NCBI RefSeq assembly: GCF_030936135.1
Contig: NC_082595.1
Coordinates: 90,014,451 to 90,078,450 of the forward strand
Origin: Gavia stellata
Taxonomy: Eukaryota > Chordata > Aves > Gaviiformes > Gaviidae
Direction: 5' to 3'
Length of the DNA stretch: 64,000 nt
The position numbers and the translations under genes are program-made. Numbering within the stretch: position 1 is the first letter of the stretch; each line of letters starts with the position of its first letter. The notes under the pieces are model-generated. The model made no database searches and was not told where the DNA came from. It saw only the letters and a list, made by a program, of their open reading frames with translations. This document shows, in pieces, positions 14,001-27,293 of the stretch.

Positions 14001-17000
14001 CACTATTTTTTTTCCCAAAGTAATGATCACAGACTGCTTAGCATTACAGACACTGCCTGGAATTACTTCAAATAATTAAATTAGTTACTAAAAATCCAAT
14101 TTGGCCTTTACCACTACTCACTCACACCCTTAACTTTACGCATGCCAACCAGAGCAATGAGAATACAGTAACTGATTAAACTTTTTCTTCTTATGCCAAT
14201 ACCATTCTGCAGCATTTGCTTTGCAAATGCTTCAGGGAAATTCTTGCATTTGTAAAAATTTCTCTTTGGAGTTTTAAAGCATGAAAAAATATAATATCTG
14301 ATAAAACAGAAAAAATTGCCTTCAAGTTAAATTAAGTGTGAAAGTGTGAATTTAGGATTAGGAAAAGGAATATATATTCTCATAATTGTTAGCACAACAC
14401 ATGGATTTATGGCTTTTTTCTGTGGTATGTTATTCGGTGAAATGACTTTTTCTTAAGCTTACTTCAAAAACAAGCTAATTTAGGCTGTGTTTACAGAGAC
14501 CTGCTGGGGCATAAGCAAATTTGAACAATTTTTGGTTGCTCTGCCAATTGCAAAGCATTCTTGGCACCATCTGCTTTCCTATTCATTTTCGTTAAACTGT
14601 TTATAGTTCAGTGTAATACAGCTAAAAAGTTACCAGTTTGAGTGACATTAATTTTAAAGCCGAGATAAAGCTAGTGAAGCTTCATTAATAGTTTTCATCA
14701 ACTTTTTTTTTTAGAGATACAGAAGTAAGACAAAATAGCTCTGCACTTACTATCAAATGCACTTTGAATACAGTGCAAACACACAGGAAAAAAAAAGCAC
14801 CCCAAAACTCTGTCCTCCCTTGCAATTGTGTAAATCAGAGATGATCCTGTAGAATTCAACTGAGTTTCTTCCATGGAAAACCATGATAAAAGAAAAAAGA
14901 AACAGAACCCCAAGCAGGAACAGTTCAGCAGTCTGGAGCATGGTAACAACAAACCTGGAAGCCCTGGACATAAATAGGCACACTGCCATCAAGAAATATC
15001 AATATTTTATGTTATGTTTAAGGTTTGAAAAATCTTTAGGAACCGAAATAAGGCTTCTGTATAATTAGGAATGTCATCCTTGTAGTTGTAGTCCTGTTGT
15101 GTTTTGTTTTTTTTAATTAAAGTTAGCAGGGAACTATGGAACAAAAAGAGAAAATGCATCTATTATATTTGAAAGACTCCATGACAAAAAATTTTCTAAA
15201 GACTGCAGGACATGGTAAATATGCACATTCTCAGAAGGGAAAACTATTTTTCCTTTCTCCCTCTAACAGTCACTTTTCTTCCAACAATTTTTTTTTTTTT
15301 TTTTTTGGGGGGAGGGGCCTCTAGAGTGTAATCTATCTTGTATATTCACTGGATGCCAAATTTTCTTTTTTTCTCTAAATGATAAACATTTTTAGTCACT
15401 TTTACCATTTCACCACCTTCCACTGACCGATGAAGAAAATAAGTGTACAATGCTTCATATGGAAAATATCTAATTATTATTTAGTGAAAAAAGTATTAAT
15501 ACAATTGAACCTAAAGCAGACTGGCAGGAGCTGCTTGTTCTTATTCCAATGTGTAGTTTTAAAACATTTATCTTTTTTACTCATGTATTTTGGATTGCAA
15601 CAAGACACTTGGGACTGCATAGACCCACCTTCCTTCAAACTGAATTCCCCAAATGCTTCAACTGTCTACAAATTCTTGAGTATCTTGAAATACGCAAAAC
15701 TTTTCAGTAAAAAATATAAAAAAGTTTACTGTCTCAGAATATTTCTAGGTATTATAAAATTTGGTAACTTACAAAGGTTACAAATCAAAGCAAACAGCCA
15801 GGCATAGCAATCCGAGTGCTTATTATTTAATTTTGATACACTCCAGAGATTTCTCAGATGAGATACGCTTGCCTTTTCAGACCCTTATTTCCAAAGAGTT
15901 AAAATCTGCCCAGCTCCTTACTTACATGTACAAGGCACTAGATAGAAACAAGAAATGAAAGTGTGCAGATACCAGGAAACAATCGAATTTTTAAAGTTAT
16001 CATTACTTTTGTAAAACTAACCATTTGGGCCCAAACATACCATGCTGACAGTGCTCCACAATGACGGGCTCTTGAGCTGTTCACTTTTTATTTCAGGTGA
16101 AATTTCATAGCAGAGGCTTGGCTTTTGTCAGGAAGGTAAACCTTGTGCTAGGAAACACTTATGCCTGCAGAAGTTCCCTGATTTAGCCAACTTGCAAACC
16201 TTTGGAAAATGACAATTCATATTCAGGCAGGAACATGCAAAAAGGTTTTAAGAGACTCAGTCGCCACTGGATAGCCTCTAGTTTCTCCCAGCTTTTTAGC
16301 ACCGATTAGACTGCGTTCCTACAGCTAGAAATCAACATGGTATTTTCTACCTGCTCACGTCTCCCACTTGTGACCATGACTTCTTCAGTATCAGGAGAGG
16401 AAACTGAAGTTAAATATTCTTTCACTCTGGCACCCAGCTTACACATCTCTCTTCCGCCTTCCCCCAATGACACCTCTACTGGCATCTGTGCAGGGAGAGG
16501 GGTGAGATTAGCAGAGTGACTGGGCAGGGCAGGAGCGACCCCGTAAGAGGAAGGCTGGCTTTAAGAGCAAATGCTCCTGCAAACACTGCCCTTCACCGAT
16601 ACTTCCAAGTCACAGCATGACATTTGCCAACACACCACTGGCATCCCCAAATCAGCTCCTCATATGGTCATGCAGGTGGAAAGCATCTATTTTGCTGGGG
16701 GAAAGAAAAGCCTAAAGCAAAACTGTGTATGCAAAAACACACCGATGAGCATTCCTTCCCATTGGAAGCAGATCGGAGCCAAGGACTTTTCATTTCCCTT
16801 TCACTTGTAGTTGCGCTAAGCTGGCGCTGTAGGAAACCCATGTCCCTGTGGTACAGGCATGCTGCTAATTACACACAGCTCGTGCATGCATCCAAAGCAT
16901 GACCACAATGTCACCGTTACAAGTCTCTGTGGAAAACAGTTACAAAAAAACCCCAAAACTAAACAGTACACATTCATGCAAAAAGTGTTTCCACTGATGG

Positions 17001-20000
17001 AAAGAAAAGCAAAACCACGTTAATTAAGAGGCTCTCCCTGCAAATAAGCAACAAAGAAATAAGTAAAAATGCTTCTTCAGTATTTCATAAATACACACAT
17101 TACATACTAATTACACTGCCAGGCATGCACAACAGATATTATTCTGGACAAAAAACAAACTCAAAATTGAAGTCAAAAGATCGATGAATCTGCCCGCTCA
17201 AGTTTCAGAGACAGAAAGCTAACAACAGCATGCCGAATACTAAAGAATTTTATTGCTTGAAATAAAGCCCAGGTCTGTGGATGTTAGGAAAGATTTACAA
17301 ATACAAAAACATTGAATCTTACAAACTACTCACAATGCTAAAAATTAAGCTTAAAGTTAGCTAAAACTTAAAAGAATCGAGTTTCAAAAAAACAGAAGTC
17401 TAAAATAAAAACATTAGACATGAATTAGGCTGTCCAGAGAGTAGTGGCAGCAACACTAGCAAGACCTGTACTCCTTTGTAACTCCACAAGATGCTTTTCA
17501 GTGCTGGCTACAGTATAATCAGAAAGGCTGCTATGTAAAATCAGCATTTTGTGATCATTTATGTTAACTGCCTTGATACTTGGCACGCTAGTGACACTGG
17601 TATTGCCTGCCACAGCTAGAAATGTAGACCGAGCCTGGTCCCTGGATGAGCAGGTCTTTTCTACCTCAGCACCATATTAGTAGATTCTGCCATTAAAATT
17701 TCACCAAGAAATGTTGCTGATGTGCAGTATGTGAAGTCCTTAAAAGGAGATACTGTAAGAGAAGTATGTACAGCCGTTATTTGGAAAACTGCATAAATAC
17801 ATGATAGATCCCTACACTGCAAAACATCTATCCATATTAAAGGCTGTTAGCTTTCCATCAGTATTAAAGGAATGCTAGTACACATCACTTTAATAGTACC
17901 AAGGTTAACAGTCTGAATTAGTATAAATGCCACCAGCCACCTAACACAAGGTATAGCAGTCAAAACACAAAAAGCTACCTTGCTGTCTGACGTGTCTGTT
18001 GGTACAGATAGGTGCTGATGATGGCTGTGGAGCTGAGCTCAGCCTCAGCTACTGTGCATACAAACTGATGAACTCGCCTACAACAGGCTGCCAAATGGAC
18101 AGTCCACACAGGGAATGGGAAAACCAGACAGCTTTAATAAAACAGCAATCAAACAGCAGGACTACAAAGTCATTGGGAAAATGAAGTATCCAGCTCTAGA
18201 AGTGCAGGGATGGAGCATGTTGGCTAACCATAGGATAAAAGTGTCACGTGAAGAAAAAAGGAAAAGGAAAAATTTCTAGGAAATGTAGTTTTGACCACGC
18301 AGTTGATATATTTGTGAGAAAATAACCATTTTTAAGGAAATTTCCACCAGTGAGAGCAGTCTGGCTTGTTCTTTATTTCTTCACAATTTTTTCTAGCAGG
18401 TATCATCTATTAATATCTAGTTTTCCAAATAATTACTTTTTACATTGAAGCAATTACTGTTTAATGTTTTGAGGAATATGCATTTCTCTAATACAGTCTG
18501 TTTAATTCTAATTAGCAACATGGAGCTGCTGTATCATCTGGTAATACCTTGGACTGAAAGAACTTTAAGAGTAACTGGGAATCCCATGAAGCAGAAAGTG
18601 GCAGAAAGAGACCCTGGAGGCCTAAAACAGGGAGCATGAGAGATCCCACTTCTACAGCAAGAAAACATACAGTTTGGGTACATAAACTGTATATCATACT
18701 AGAAAGAGCTGAAACCCACCCAGAGCAAAAGCTTAAATATCCTAGGTGTTCGATCATGCCTAGCAACATCTTTCTACCAGGCTGACACATTTTGGATATG
18801 AAGTAGCAAGGGATTTGACTTCATTTTTGGATCATGTTTCTTTCTCTACCTTGCCAGCAACTGTACATACTTCGTAGACTGAACCTTCAGATGGCGAAGG
18901 GATTCCTAAATTCTGGGTCATTGGTCCAGGCTGAATAACTCTTTATCTAGCAATGTCAAAACTGAAGCACTTCCTGGCACTCCCAAAAGCAACACTTTGA
19001 ACACCTAAAAGCATCTGACTACCTTATCAGCATTGGAGGCATTCATACACTCAGCCTCCTTCCGTGGCAACGGCCCAGGCGGGGCTCAGAAGATGCACAC
19101 AGCTTTGGGGATTGATTTGTCTTTTTGGACACACTGCCATGGGTTCCTTTTTCCCAACAAAAAGTCCATCTAACACTCCCAGAGCATTGCGTGCAACCTG
19201 CTCACGTGCTTAAAAATAACTTAAACTACTTGTGTTTTCTCCTCAATGTAATCTAAACAAGGAAACAATCTTTTACAGCAACTTACAGCATCTTTTACTG
19301 CAGAAAAATTTATAGACTCTAACAAAATGGTTATGTTCTGTAAATCCAAGACAATACTGGAAATATCTTGGATTTCAGCTGGCTACTCACCTACTCATTT
19401 CTGTTGTTACCACTTTGCCCAGCCTACAGAGCTCTATACAGATAGACTGATTTGTAAACAAAGTTTAATATATGCAAAGTTTAACAAATCCATTATCCCA
19501 GCAACTAATGGGGAGGGAGTTTTATAGCATCCTCTTTCCTAGCATTTGTTTTAATTACTGTTTTAATGCATCTTGCTCTTCTTTGCCCTAACATACTAAG
19601 GTCCTGTTACAGCTCAAAAAAAGTATACCTGTGGAATTCAAGCAAACTCAGGAGAACAGTAATTCTTACACCAAGACTCACTAACTGAACTCTCCCAAAT
19701 CCTGTTTTACAAAACCCTTTTAACACAGCTTCTACCAGAAATTCTATCACCTCAGTGGACACTGGCTTGAGCTGGGCAATGATGGGTGCTTCCCTGGGAC
19801 CTTCCAGTCCATCAGCCTCAAAGTCCTTCTCATCACCTCCTTTCGTTAGCCATGGAGGGGAAAGGAAGCCCTGCCGAAGACAACTGCCATAACCAAACTT
19901 CATGATTCAGAGCTTCAGCCAGTCCACATGGAAGTCAGGGAGGAATTTCTTCCAACATGAAGAGTCCTTTTAAGCATTTGGCTGGCAAGCGTTCTTCATG

Positions 20001-23000
20001 TGCTAACATGAGTGGGTCACCATCAGATATACAAGTAGGAAAGAGCAATCCCAGCCAAAGTTAGTTTTACTTCCACCTTCCTTTGCAATACAGGAGACTG
20101 CTAAGATCCTCCGGACACATTACACTGATCCAATTCACTGCTCCCAGGGCAACATTTTGTGTCAGCACCTGGATTTCCCTTTGTCTCTCCCTGCGACATA
20201 CAGAACTGGGAAATACGAAGACTGGGAAGTTGCCCATCAGTGTGGGCATCCCCATAGCACAGGAGCACACACGTCCTTCTTCCAGCCCCCAGAGAAACCT
20301 GTACCAGCATAACAAAAGATTTTTCAGGAGCTATCATGCTTTCACCTAACCAAAGTTATTGAGCTCAACAACAGACTGTTTAACAATGAGATGTATTCGT
20401 GCAACATCCCTTCTTAGACAGACTAAATAATCTTCTGTATTCATTTTAATGAAACTGTACAACAAGGTCACATTTCCTGGAAACATTACTTCAATGAGGA
20501 AGAAAAAAGAAAATCTATATAGGGGGTTGGAGGGTTTTTCCCCAAAAGATGTTTATCAAGTATGTTCTCCTCAGATTGCTAGGCATAGTTTCAGTTCCTC
20601 TCTGCAGCAAAAGCAAGCAGCACTTAATAAATGTTTCATTCAATAATTCAGACAATTTATTTAGCTTATCATAATGCAAACAAGTTTTTACCTGTCCTCA
20701 TGCACAAGATAAAATAATTATAACAATGTACAAAAAAAGTTAATCTCTCTGTAAACTCTAGAGTAGAATCATTACAGAGGTTTTAGGTATGGTTAGTGAA
20801 TATTTACTGGCATCAGTGAAATGGAATTAAAAGAACCCAAACCCAAAAAATCCCTCAGTTATTTGGCAGCAATTTATCCTGGCCAGTTAATGCTAGATAC
20901 AAGTGCTAAAAAGGCAAAAGAAGCAAAGGAAAAAACGATTCAAACATCTCCTTATATGTCAGCTCACTGTTTGAAATTAAAATTTCAGAACTTAGCTTAC
21001 ACAAATATTCATTGCAAGAATACCCAAAAATCAGTACAAATTCCTTTACAATTTGTTTGTCTGTTAGGCAAACAATACTAGTTACCCCAGACCAAAGACA
21101 AAGTTTTGCTGCCATCCCTTGGAAGCCCTTTATCTCATCATCAATTGCTCTTTTTGATCAACATGTCTGGGCCTTGTCCCTGCACACAGCTAGCAAGTTA
21201 AGTCCAGCAGTAACGTCACTTTACAAAGCAGCTGAGTGAATAGAAAGAAACAACTATGACTTATTATTCAGAAAGAAAACATCAAATACTATCAAAAGGA
21301 TTAAGTCAACCTCTCAGAAATCTATGACAGTGAATCACATTTAATCATTTAACACATTATAAACGTCCAGCAAAGATTTTACTGGGTTAGTTCAAAACAA
21401 AATAAGATATAATTACATCTATATAAACTGTGTTTTCTTTGTATATGCTAAAAAACAGAAATAAGTTTTTAATTAATCTATCTATTTTCTTTCTATCTCT
21501 TGTTTTTCCCAATGCTCAAATACACTTGGCCAGAAGAAAAAACACATAATTAGGAGTGACATCTGACACTGTAAGCTGCATTTTTGCAATGGGAATTTTC
21601 TTGTTACTCTTTGTCACACAGTTTGTCTGAATTGTCACACAAAAAAATTGATCCTTACCTTAAACAATGCATTTCCCTTTATTTATTGAGAGAAATGTGA
21701 TCTTTAGAAATAAATAAATTGTTCTGTTACAGATGGGATGTCAGACACCAGCAAGCTACTGCCAGCTTCAAAAACAAGGGACCATTCATAACTACAATTC
21801 ATATTCTGTTCTCATTCTTCTGAAATCTTGGCTCCCCTTTTACCATCATTTGTAACTGTCTGTATGCTGAAAATAGTTATCTAACAAACAATGCCATTTA
21901 CCCCAAGACCAACTCCCTTTATAGCTGCAGTTTAATTTAGGCAGTGTTATTTCAATCCCTCAATCATATTAAGTAATGACTTTTTATTTTACTTTAGACC
22001 GAAATACAAGCTTATGTCCCCCCAGTGTTCTTCACTTCCATAAACTAAATTGTAAAACATACAAGTGCTTTTCTTGTCAATATTATAAAAGCCCGAATTT
22101 AACTGCTTCTTTTCTCAGGCACAAAATTAGCTTGTTAAAACAGTTAAAACCTAAATAAACTATGAAATCATTCTCTAAACAGCACAAAAGGTAACTAAAT
22201 AATCTGAAATATATATAGCACACACAACAAAATGGAGTTCCCCTAGCAGAGACATACAGTCATCCCTACAGCAAAACACAGCCTTCCAGCAGCTCCCTAC
22301 TAGGGTTAATCAAAATTTTCTAAGTTTTTTTTGTTAGACTATGTAAAGTCATCCCAGTGGGAACTTTTATGAGAGTATAGTTGTTCCTAATTCACTCTTA
22401 CGCTCAGACTCAAGCCAGACTTCCTTCTCAGGGACAGAGGAACTATGACTATTTTAGTGTTCCAGCACTGGCAGGCAAACGACAAAAAATAACCGCGGAA
22501 AGACACAATCACAGCACTCGATCACATACAGGATATCCAGATTTAAGTCCTTGGCCTCCTTGCTCTATGTCTCTCCATATCAGGAACAAAGAAATAACTC
22601 GCTCACAACCCTAGAGAGCTGATCATTTGTATTAAAAGGTATATGAAATGCTTTTATGATTGGTGTCTAGGATATCCCCTCAGTCTGTTTTCAGTTTTAA
22701 AATAAAAAAAAATTTCATCCCACTGAACAACATTGTAGATCCCAAAGTTCAGCAGAACAAGATTTCTCACCTATCTTTAATCACGGTACTGGGGACAGTG
22801 GTGTAGGTGAGTGAACATCCAGCTCTCCACTATACCTGGTCTTTAAGGGCACCTCACGTTTCCCAAATAAAGAAGAGTTACAAGTGATTCTCAGGTAAAG
22901 AGAGTATTTGGCAGTAATACGAAGATTATGCTATGAAATTCATTCTCATGATGTCCTTGTACAAACACTGAAATTTCAGTATTTCACTTTAAAATTTTAA

Positions 23001-26000
23001 TATGTTAATTTCCTATAAATAGGAAACAAAATATACCGTCCGTTAACAATTCAAGAACTGTATTGCGATGCAGCCGTACTCCAAATCTCATCACTATATA
23101 TTAACCTCCCTCAACAGACTCAATTAGTTATAAAACAGAGCTTAAAGCTTATTTTAGGTCTTACAGCTGTTGTAAAAGGCAACTCAGTGTAGGACAACTG
23201 GGATGAATTGCTGGCAAGTATACTCAGTATGAGGAAATACACCCAACATTTTCGAATAGTTTTTGCAGAGAAATCATATGAGGTATAGTGCCATGTACCA
23301 GAAAAAGTGAGAGAGAGACATATTCAGAGATGAAAATGCAAAACCAGAAGCCTATTTGACACAGAGAGTATGCACACCCCAGCTTGGGCAAGCAGCTGTT
23401 TGTCAGGTATCCATCCTGCTGAGCAAACCAAGCTGGTCTTCCTTTTGAAACAGGCCCCGATAAATACCTCTTAAGTCCTCACTTAAAGAAAAGGATTTCC
23501 ACTTTGCAAGAATATAAGATGTTTTTCAAGCAAAGAAATGAAAAACAGCCAGAGACCATATCTCCTAATAAAGTAGTAATAGCACAAGCACAGGCCATCA
23601 CACTTAAACACCATCCTAGCACTAAACATCCAATCTCCAGTCCTAGCTGGTTAGAGTGAAGATGACTCCTCTACAGGAGAAGCACAATGTGATTCCTGAT
23701 TCTCAGAATTACCAGCTTTTTAACTCCTCGCTGCATATTCTGCAGTCCACAGCATATCCTTTTCTTGTCTAAATGGGTTTGGTAAAGGACACTCCATTAC
23801 AGCAACCAATTAAAAACATAATTATAACTTAGAGCCACGATAAAATTTGCCATTTTCATTTAGCTTTTTAAAAAGGATTTTTTTTGTTGCTAGAACAAGA
23901 ATCATCCTCTATTTAATTTCACAAAATAGCCATGGAAATTTTTTATGTATGAAATCTTAAATACCAGCACTTTGTGCATAAATTCATATGCATAGACACA
24001 CTAAAGAAGGGAACACGAGCTAGTACTATCATCTCGAGTGTCAATTTCAAAAGTAGTTTTTTGGATTATGCTCTTAGCCAAGGAAACCTTTGCATCTATC
24101 CCCCTCCAACTGCCCCCTGGCTGCTAACACATACATTCATTCAAAATAGACAGAGAAAAACACTAGGGAATTTTTAATCATGGCTAGAAGAAGAATCGCT
24201 TTTTAAAGCAGTCTGGAGGAGGGAACATACAGGCATTAATTTTTCTAAAGTTCCTCAGTACTTGAATTTGTTCTGGGGTAAGGGAATTAACTAGCACAGA
24301 CTTGTTGCTGCCTAATTAACAATGCATGAATGGAATGTCCAAACAGCTATAAGCAGATATGTTGCACAAGCATAATAAATGAAATAAATAAAGATAAAAT
24401 ATGTTATCTTCCATTCTTTTATTGCATGTAGTTTTTCCCTATCAAGATGAGGCAGAAGAAGCTCTACTACTGACCTTAACTGTACCTTAACTTAAACAAG
24501 GTAGAGATTCAGATGGTTATTGCTACTGAAAAGACATTATTTCACATTAATTTAATTGCATAGCTTTCATATACATTCTCACAACATCCCCATGACAAAG
24601 ATGAAGACATACCATTATTTCTCCCCTTTGTATATATTAGGATTGATACAAATAAATTTGTGGAAGTTACTTGTCAAAACCATAGAAAACCTACTTGACA
24701 AGAATAAAATCGAGAGTTATAGTGCAAGGTATACACCTGTAAATGGAAAGGAACCCACATGACTTTCAACACTACAGCTATATTTGTTACGACAACAAAT
24801 AGGCAAAAGAAAAATTTCCCATGATGTCACAAGAACTTTTAAAAAAAAAAAAAGCAAGCAATTTCATTTGTGGCCCCAGTTCAGGATTTTAGAATCATTA
24901 TGCAAAAGCTAAAAATATTTTTTTATCCTGTATCAAAGGGTCCAGCACCCCGCGGAAGCTTCATCCTCACTACAAGCCACAGTAACCCACCCATGCGGCC
25001 ACTGCCTGAAGGCACTGGCAGGTGCTGCTCATCCCTTCTGAGCAGAAACCATGGGTGACCAGTGTATATGCATGCCAAAAAAGCCCTCAGCTGTTACAAA
25101 AAAATCCTGTATGTTTCCTTCCTTTAATTGTTATGTGTATTTGCAGTTGTACTTGGCCCTAAAATGCTCACTTATTCTCCACCTGCAAAATGGCTCATGA
25201 GAATTATCTAGAAAGTGAACTAAAGTGTACTTTGGTCTAATTATTAAAATTTATCTTCACTGATATTCCTTTTATTAATATGCTTTTTTAAGAGAGTTAG
25301 CAATGGTAAAGTAAAAAAATATACAAGTTCCAATAGTTTAAGACAAAGCTTTTTGAGATGACAGGGAAAGCATCCATTAATGCAAGATTAGGTAGAGCAG
25401 AATCTCAATGTATGTTAAATAAGTCTAATCCCAGCCTATTAAGGAGTGACATGTCTGAAAATAAGGACGCGATACACATAGTTCTACATGTCATAAAGAG
25501 GTTTGCAAAGAAAAGATCCTGAATTCTGGAACTGTACTGAACTATGTCACCTGAATTTTTGTCAGACTATCCCACACACTGACATGCTGCACAAAGTTGG
25601 AGCTGTTACCGCAATTATTAGCTGTCTTTGAAAAACGGCAGCCCCTGCTCAAGTGGAAATATTGATTCCTTAGGGATGACTCTTCGCCCACAGCACTACA
25701 TTGCTTTGGAGAAGGATTATCCAATAGAGACAGTTTCACAGTAACTGTCACTAAAGAAAGCTAAATTCAGGGTCCTGACCACATAGATTAGGACAAGGAC
25801 AGGAAAAGCGTTTTTGCCAACAATAACCTCAGTGATACCTCAGAGCATAAATAAAACTGTTAACAATGCTGGCCAGAAATCTAACCCATTAAAAGCTGAT
25901 TTCACAACTTTCTGCTTCTTTCACATTCCCAATTTCCTAGGTAGTATCTAGTAGTATCTAGTAACAGACCTCTGTCTGTGCAGTGTCTAAGTTAGAGAGA

Positions 26001-27293
26001 AAGCAGTTTCGATCTAGGATGGCAATATACAAATTCCTAAAGAGTTACAGCTGAACAGAACTAAGATAAATCCTCTTTCATACTTAAATGGCTTCATATA
26101 GGTGTAAGTTCTGTGTGAACAATAAGTAAAATGTCCTATAAGCAATAATATATATTAATAATATACACATTTTAATATATACATATATAATGTATATAAT
26201 AGAGTGTAAGTCCATAAGTAGTAATATCCTATATCAGGGACAGATCAAAGTCACTATCTATACAAACTATACTGACAACTTTACCGAAGTAAGAACAGCT
26301 GTACTGGGTTCAACCACAGGTCTCCATAACCCATGTTTCCATAAACTTGTGCTTTCGGATGATCAGAACAAGCGTATCATTCTTCTCCTAAGAAATCTCC
26401 CAGCATCCAACTATCAAAAGCCAAATCCTTTTCAGACTTAAAATACGTAATACCAAGCACTCTACAAATGTGCGTTTACAGGAAATCAAACAGGAAAACA
26501 GGGAAAAAAATAGACATATTCTCTTACAGAGAACATAAATGCAGACGGCAATGACACAGTGTCTTTGCACACCCTATCTTTATGCCCTCTGAAACCTGGG
26601 CTATACAAGCGGCCATACAGCTACCAGTTTACAGCAGGCAAGGGGCACCAAGTGCTAACTTTACAGAACCAGCTCCACAGCCCAGTATACATAATACTCT
26701 TCCATAAATCTCTGTGCTCTGACCACATAGAGGTTCAGCTGCGCATGCTTCCCCCCTGCTTCCCATGGGAGCACACGCTGGCGAGAGAACTGCAGCATCA
26801 AGCTACAGCCCTCAGCAGACATTGCCCACATTAAGTATGCTTGGTGGAAGCAGCACATGCCGTAACAGAAAACAACGCACCCCTCTCTGTCCTCTCAATT
26901 CGGACTCCAAATTTGTCTAGGCATTTGAGACACTGGTCCAAATATCCTAGCCATGGAAAAAAAAACAGGCTTCTCTTGTTTTTTCTCTACAGGGCACCAT
27001 ATGCATGAACACTTGACGCTGCCAAAGCACATGATGAAGGTGTGATGATATGGTCCACACAACGTTGCCTTAGAAAATACGTATTTGCAAATATAGACTG
27101 TAAGGACCAATGGCTCCTCAGGTTTCTTCCCGTCATGCTCTCACAACACCGGCAAGCAAGGTCCAAGAACAAGACAGGGTAGATGACAGGAGCTCATGTT
27201 TCAGTAAAATATGACTGGGACCAAGTCTTAAGTTGATATGGGGAAAGGTCAATTACCTTCTGGTGGTGGGGGAGGGAATTCCTCTGTGTCCAT
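1882..27293 (-). CDS. ARHGEF10: ARHGEF10, Rho guanine nucleotide exchange factor 10; N-terminal 288 residues in seven coding exons, 3' part outside the window
   Basis: ARHGEF10 is a RhoGEF that loads GTP onto Rho-family GTPases; human variants are linked to slowed nerve conduction. The coding exons, in order of translation, are 27293-27257, 10242-10072, 8766-8476, 7219-7156, 5957-5878, 4744-4688 and 2045-1882. Every junction has AG/GT and a matching phase, giving 864 nt, exactly 288 codons. Recognition rests on stretches that match human ARHGEF10 as I remember it: the FDFDSGDEIPEADRQ-like acidic segment, VNPYSVINISP, PCGYAVPSNLPLLLPAYSSP, ADPANTAWMEN, two IYDDV motifs, and SSLEYGWSSSEFESYEEQSD. 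The region is acidic and low in complexity, as is usual upstream of the DH domain. The next expected exon (a coiled-coil-like segment after NHKRH), the DH domain and the C-terminal region were looked for in 1-1881 and are absent, so the gene continues past the window edge. Confidence 0.95.
2046..4687 (-). other. ARHGEF10: ARHGEF10 intron 7
   Basis: AT-rich intron with no exon, RNA gene or repeat that I can recognise. Confidence 0.85.
4688..4744 (-). CDS. ARHGEF10: ARHGEF10 exon 7 (first IYDDV motif)
   Basis: 57 nt between GTTTTGCTTTTAG and CCAG/gtttga, phase 1 in and out. It codes for N-PDEVIYDDVPRENSDSEP with Tyr near residue 221. YDDV is a possible tyrosine phosphorylation site. The donor is weak (gtttga), and the exon is symmetrical and small, so it is a natural cassette exon. 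Confidence 0.93.
4745..5877 (-). other. ARHGEF10: ARHGEF10 intron 6
   Basis: Contains one short CR1 3' fragment (4811-4935). The rest is unremarkable. Confidence 0.85.
4811..4935 (+). mobile_element. CR1 LINE, short 3' fragment
   Basis: Carries the avian CR1 tail: GGTCAGCCCTGAAGTGGTC, GTTGGACTAGATGATCGTTG, TAGGTCCCTTCCAACTGAAA and ATTCTATTC. The element is sense on the plus strand and strongly 5'-truncated. It shares a near-identical stretch with the copy ending at 30318, so both probably belong to one subfamily. Confidence 0.9.
5878..5957 (-). CDS. ARHGEF10: ARHGEF10 exon 6
   Basis: 80 nt between a T-rich acceptor (CTTTTTTTCAAG) and the consensus donor GGAAA/gtaagt, phase 2 in and phase 1 out. 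It codes for SEENQVKREDDVLAKWV followed by ADPANTAWMEN, where the last codon is split with exon 7. The ADPANTAWMEN segment matches ARHGEF10 closely. Confidence 0.95.
5958..7155 (-). other. ARHGEF10: ARHGEF10 intron 5
   Basis: Roughly half of this intron is a CR1 copy (6271-6930). No other feature was seen. Confidence 0.85.
6271..6930 (+). mobile_element. CR1 LINE, 5'-truncated and diverged
   Basis: Shows the CR1 3' UTR-like progression on the plus strand: CATCCAGTTTTGGCTTCCCA, TTTAGTCTGGTGAAAAGGAT, GATCCAATAGCAGCTACAAC, CATCCTTGGAGGTTTTCAAG, GATTACAAGATCTCCAGCAG and ending TATTGCTATGACTCTATAA. It contains a T/G-rich insertion (about 6601-6650) and a 15-bp tandem duplication AGCTACCTCTAGAGA at about 6420-6450. 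It is older than the copies at 4811 and 29901. Confidence 0.8.
7156..7219 (-). CDS. ARHGEF10: ARHGEF10 exon 5
   Basis: 64 nt between CTACTTAGCAG and AATAG/gtgatt, phase 1 in and phase 2 out. It codes for about 21 residues, GTQSATEECHC then NSVNSEEPQN. This is the least conserved exon here, but the spacing between DEE at the end of exon 4 and NQV in exon 6 equals that in the human protein as I recall it. That supports the exon even though the residues differ. Confidence 0.85.
7220..8475 (-). other. ARHGEF10: ARHGEF10 intron 4
   Basis: AT-rich, with no recognised feature. Confidence 0.85.
8476..8766 (-). CDS. ARHGEF10: ARHGEF10 exon 4
   Basis: 291 nt coding for residues 70-166. It begins after TTTTCAACTAAAG and ends DEEG at GAAG/gtactg. 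It includes VNPYSVINISPIQDKDP, a Ser/Pro-rich run (SSSPEPSPQDE), then VPVPCGYAVPSNLPLLLP and AYSSPVIIRSVSVDEE, a very recognisable ARHGEF10 segment. It is phase 1 to phase 1. The donor departs from consensus at +4 to +6, so read-through or skipping is possible. Confidence 0.95.
8767..10071 (-). other. ARHGEF10: ARHGEF10 intron 3
   Basis: No recognised feature. Short ORFs here lack family resemblance. Confidence 0.85.
10072..10242 (-). CDS. ARHGEF10: ARHGEF10 exon 3 (acidic segment)
   Basis: 171 nt with acceptor TTTCTGCACAG and a consensus donor ATAG/gtaagt. It codes for residues 13-69 and the first base of codon 70. It holds the acidic run NDEEEDEGERFDFDSGDEI, then PEADRQAF and a proline-rich VPPPADP. 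It enters and leaves in phase 1 and is a multiple of three, so it could be skipped without changing the frame. It has no in-frame Met of its own. Confidence 0.92.
11017..11290 (-). other. Candidate alternative 5' exon in ARHGEF10 intron 2
   Basis: A moderately GC-rich island in AT-rich intron ends in an excellent minus-strand donor, CTCCTGCAG/gtaaga. Spliced to exon 3 the frame is open but has no ATG after an in-frame TAA (11065-11063), so it would be non-coding. A 36-codon ORF at 11173-11063 starting MQLLWLSLLCAVSLTEAL looks like a signal peptide but stops inside. This is speculative, since no transcript evidence is available. Confidence 0.2.
15288..15306 (+). repeat. T19 homopolymer followed by a G-rich run
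   Basis: Nineteen T followed directly by GGGGGGAGGGG. Simple low-complexity sequence, likely variable in length. Confidence 0.95.
26140..26205 (+). repeat. AT/TA-rich low-complexity tract
   Basis: Dense ATATAT, TAATAATATA and TGTATATAA motifs with almost no G or C. A degenerate TA microsatellite. Confidence 0.8.

Larger units (their letters stand above)
10243..27256 (-). other. ARHGEF10: ARHGEF10 intron 2, about 17 kb
   Basis: Separates the tiny start exon from exon 3. It holds a candidate alternative 5' exon at about 11017-11290, a T14 run at 13970-13983, a T19 run at 15288-15306, and an AT/TA-rich tract at about 26140-26205. I recognise no transposable element or RNA gene in the rest, and no additional exon in phase. 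Confidence 0.75.
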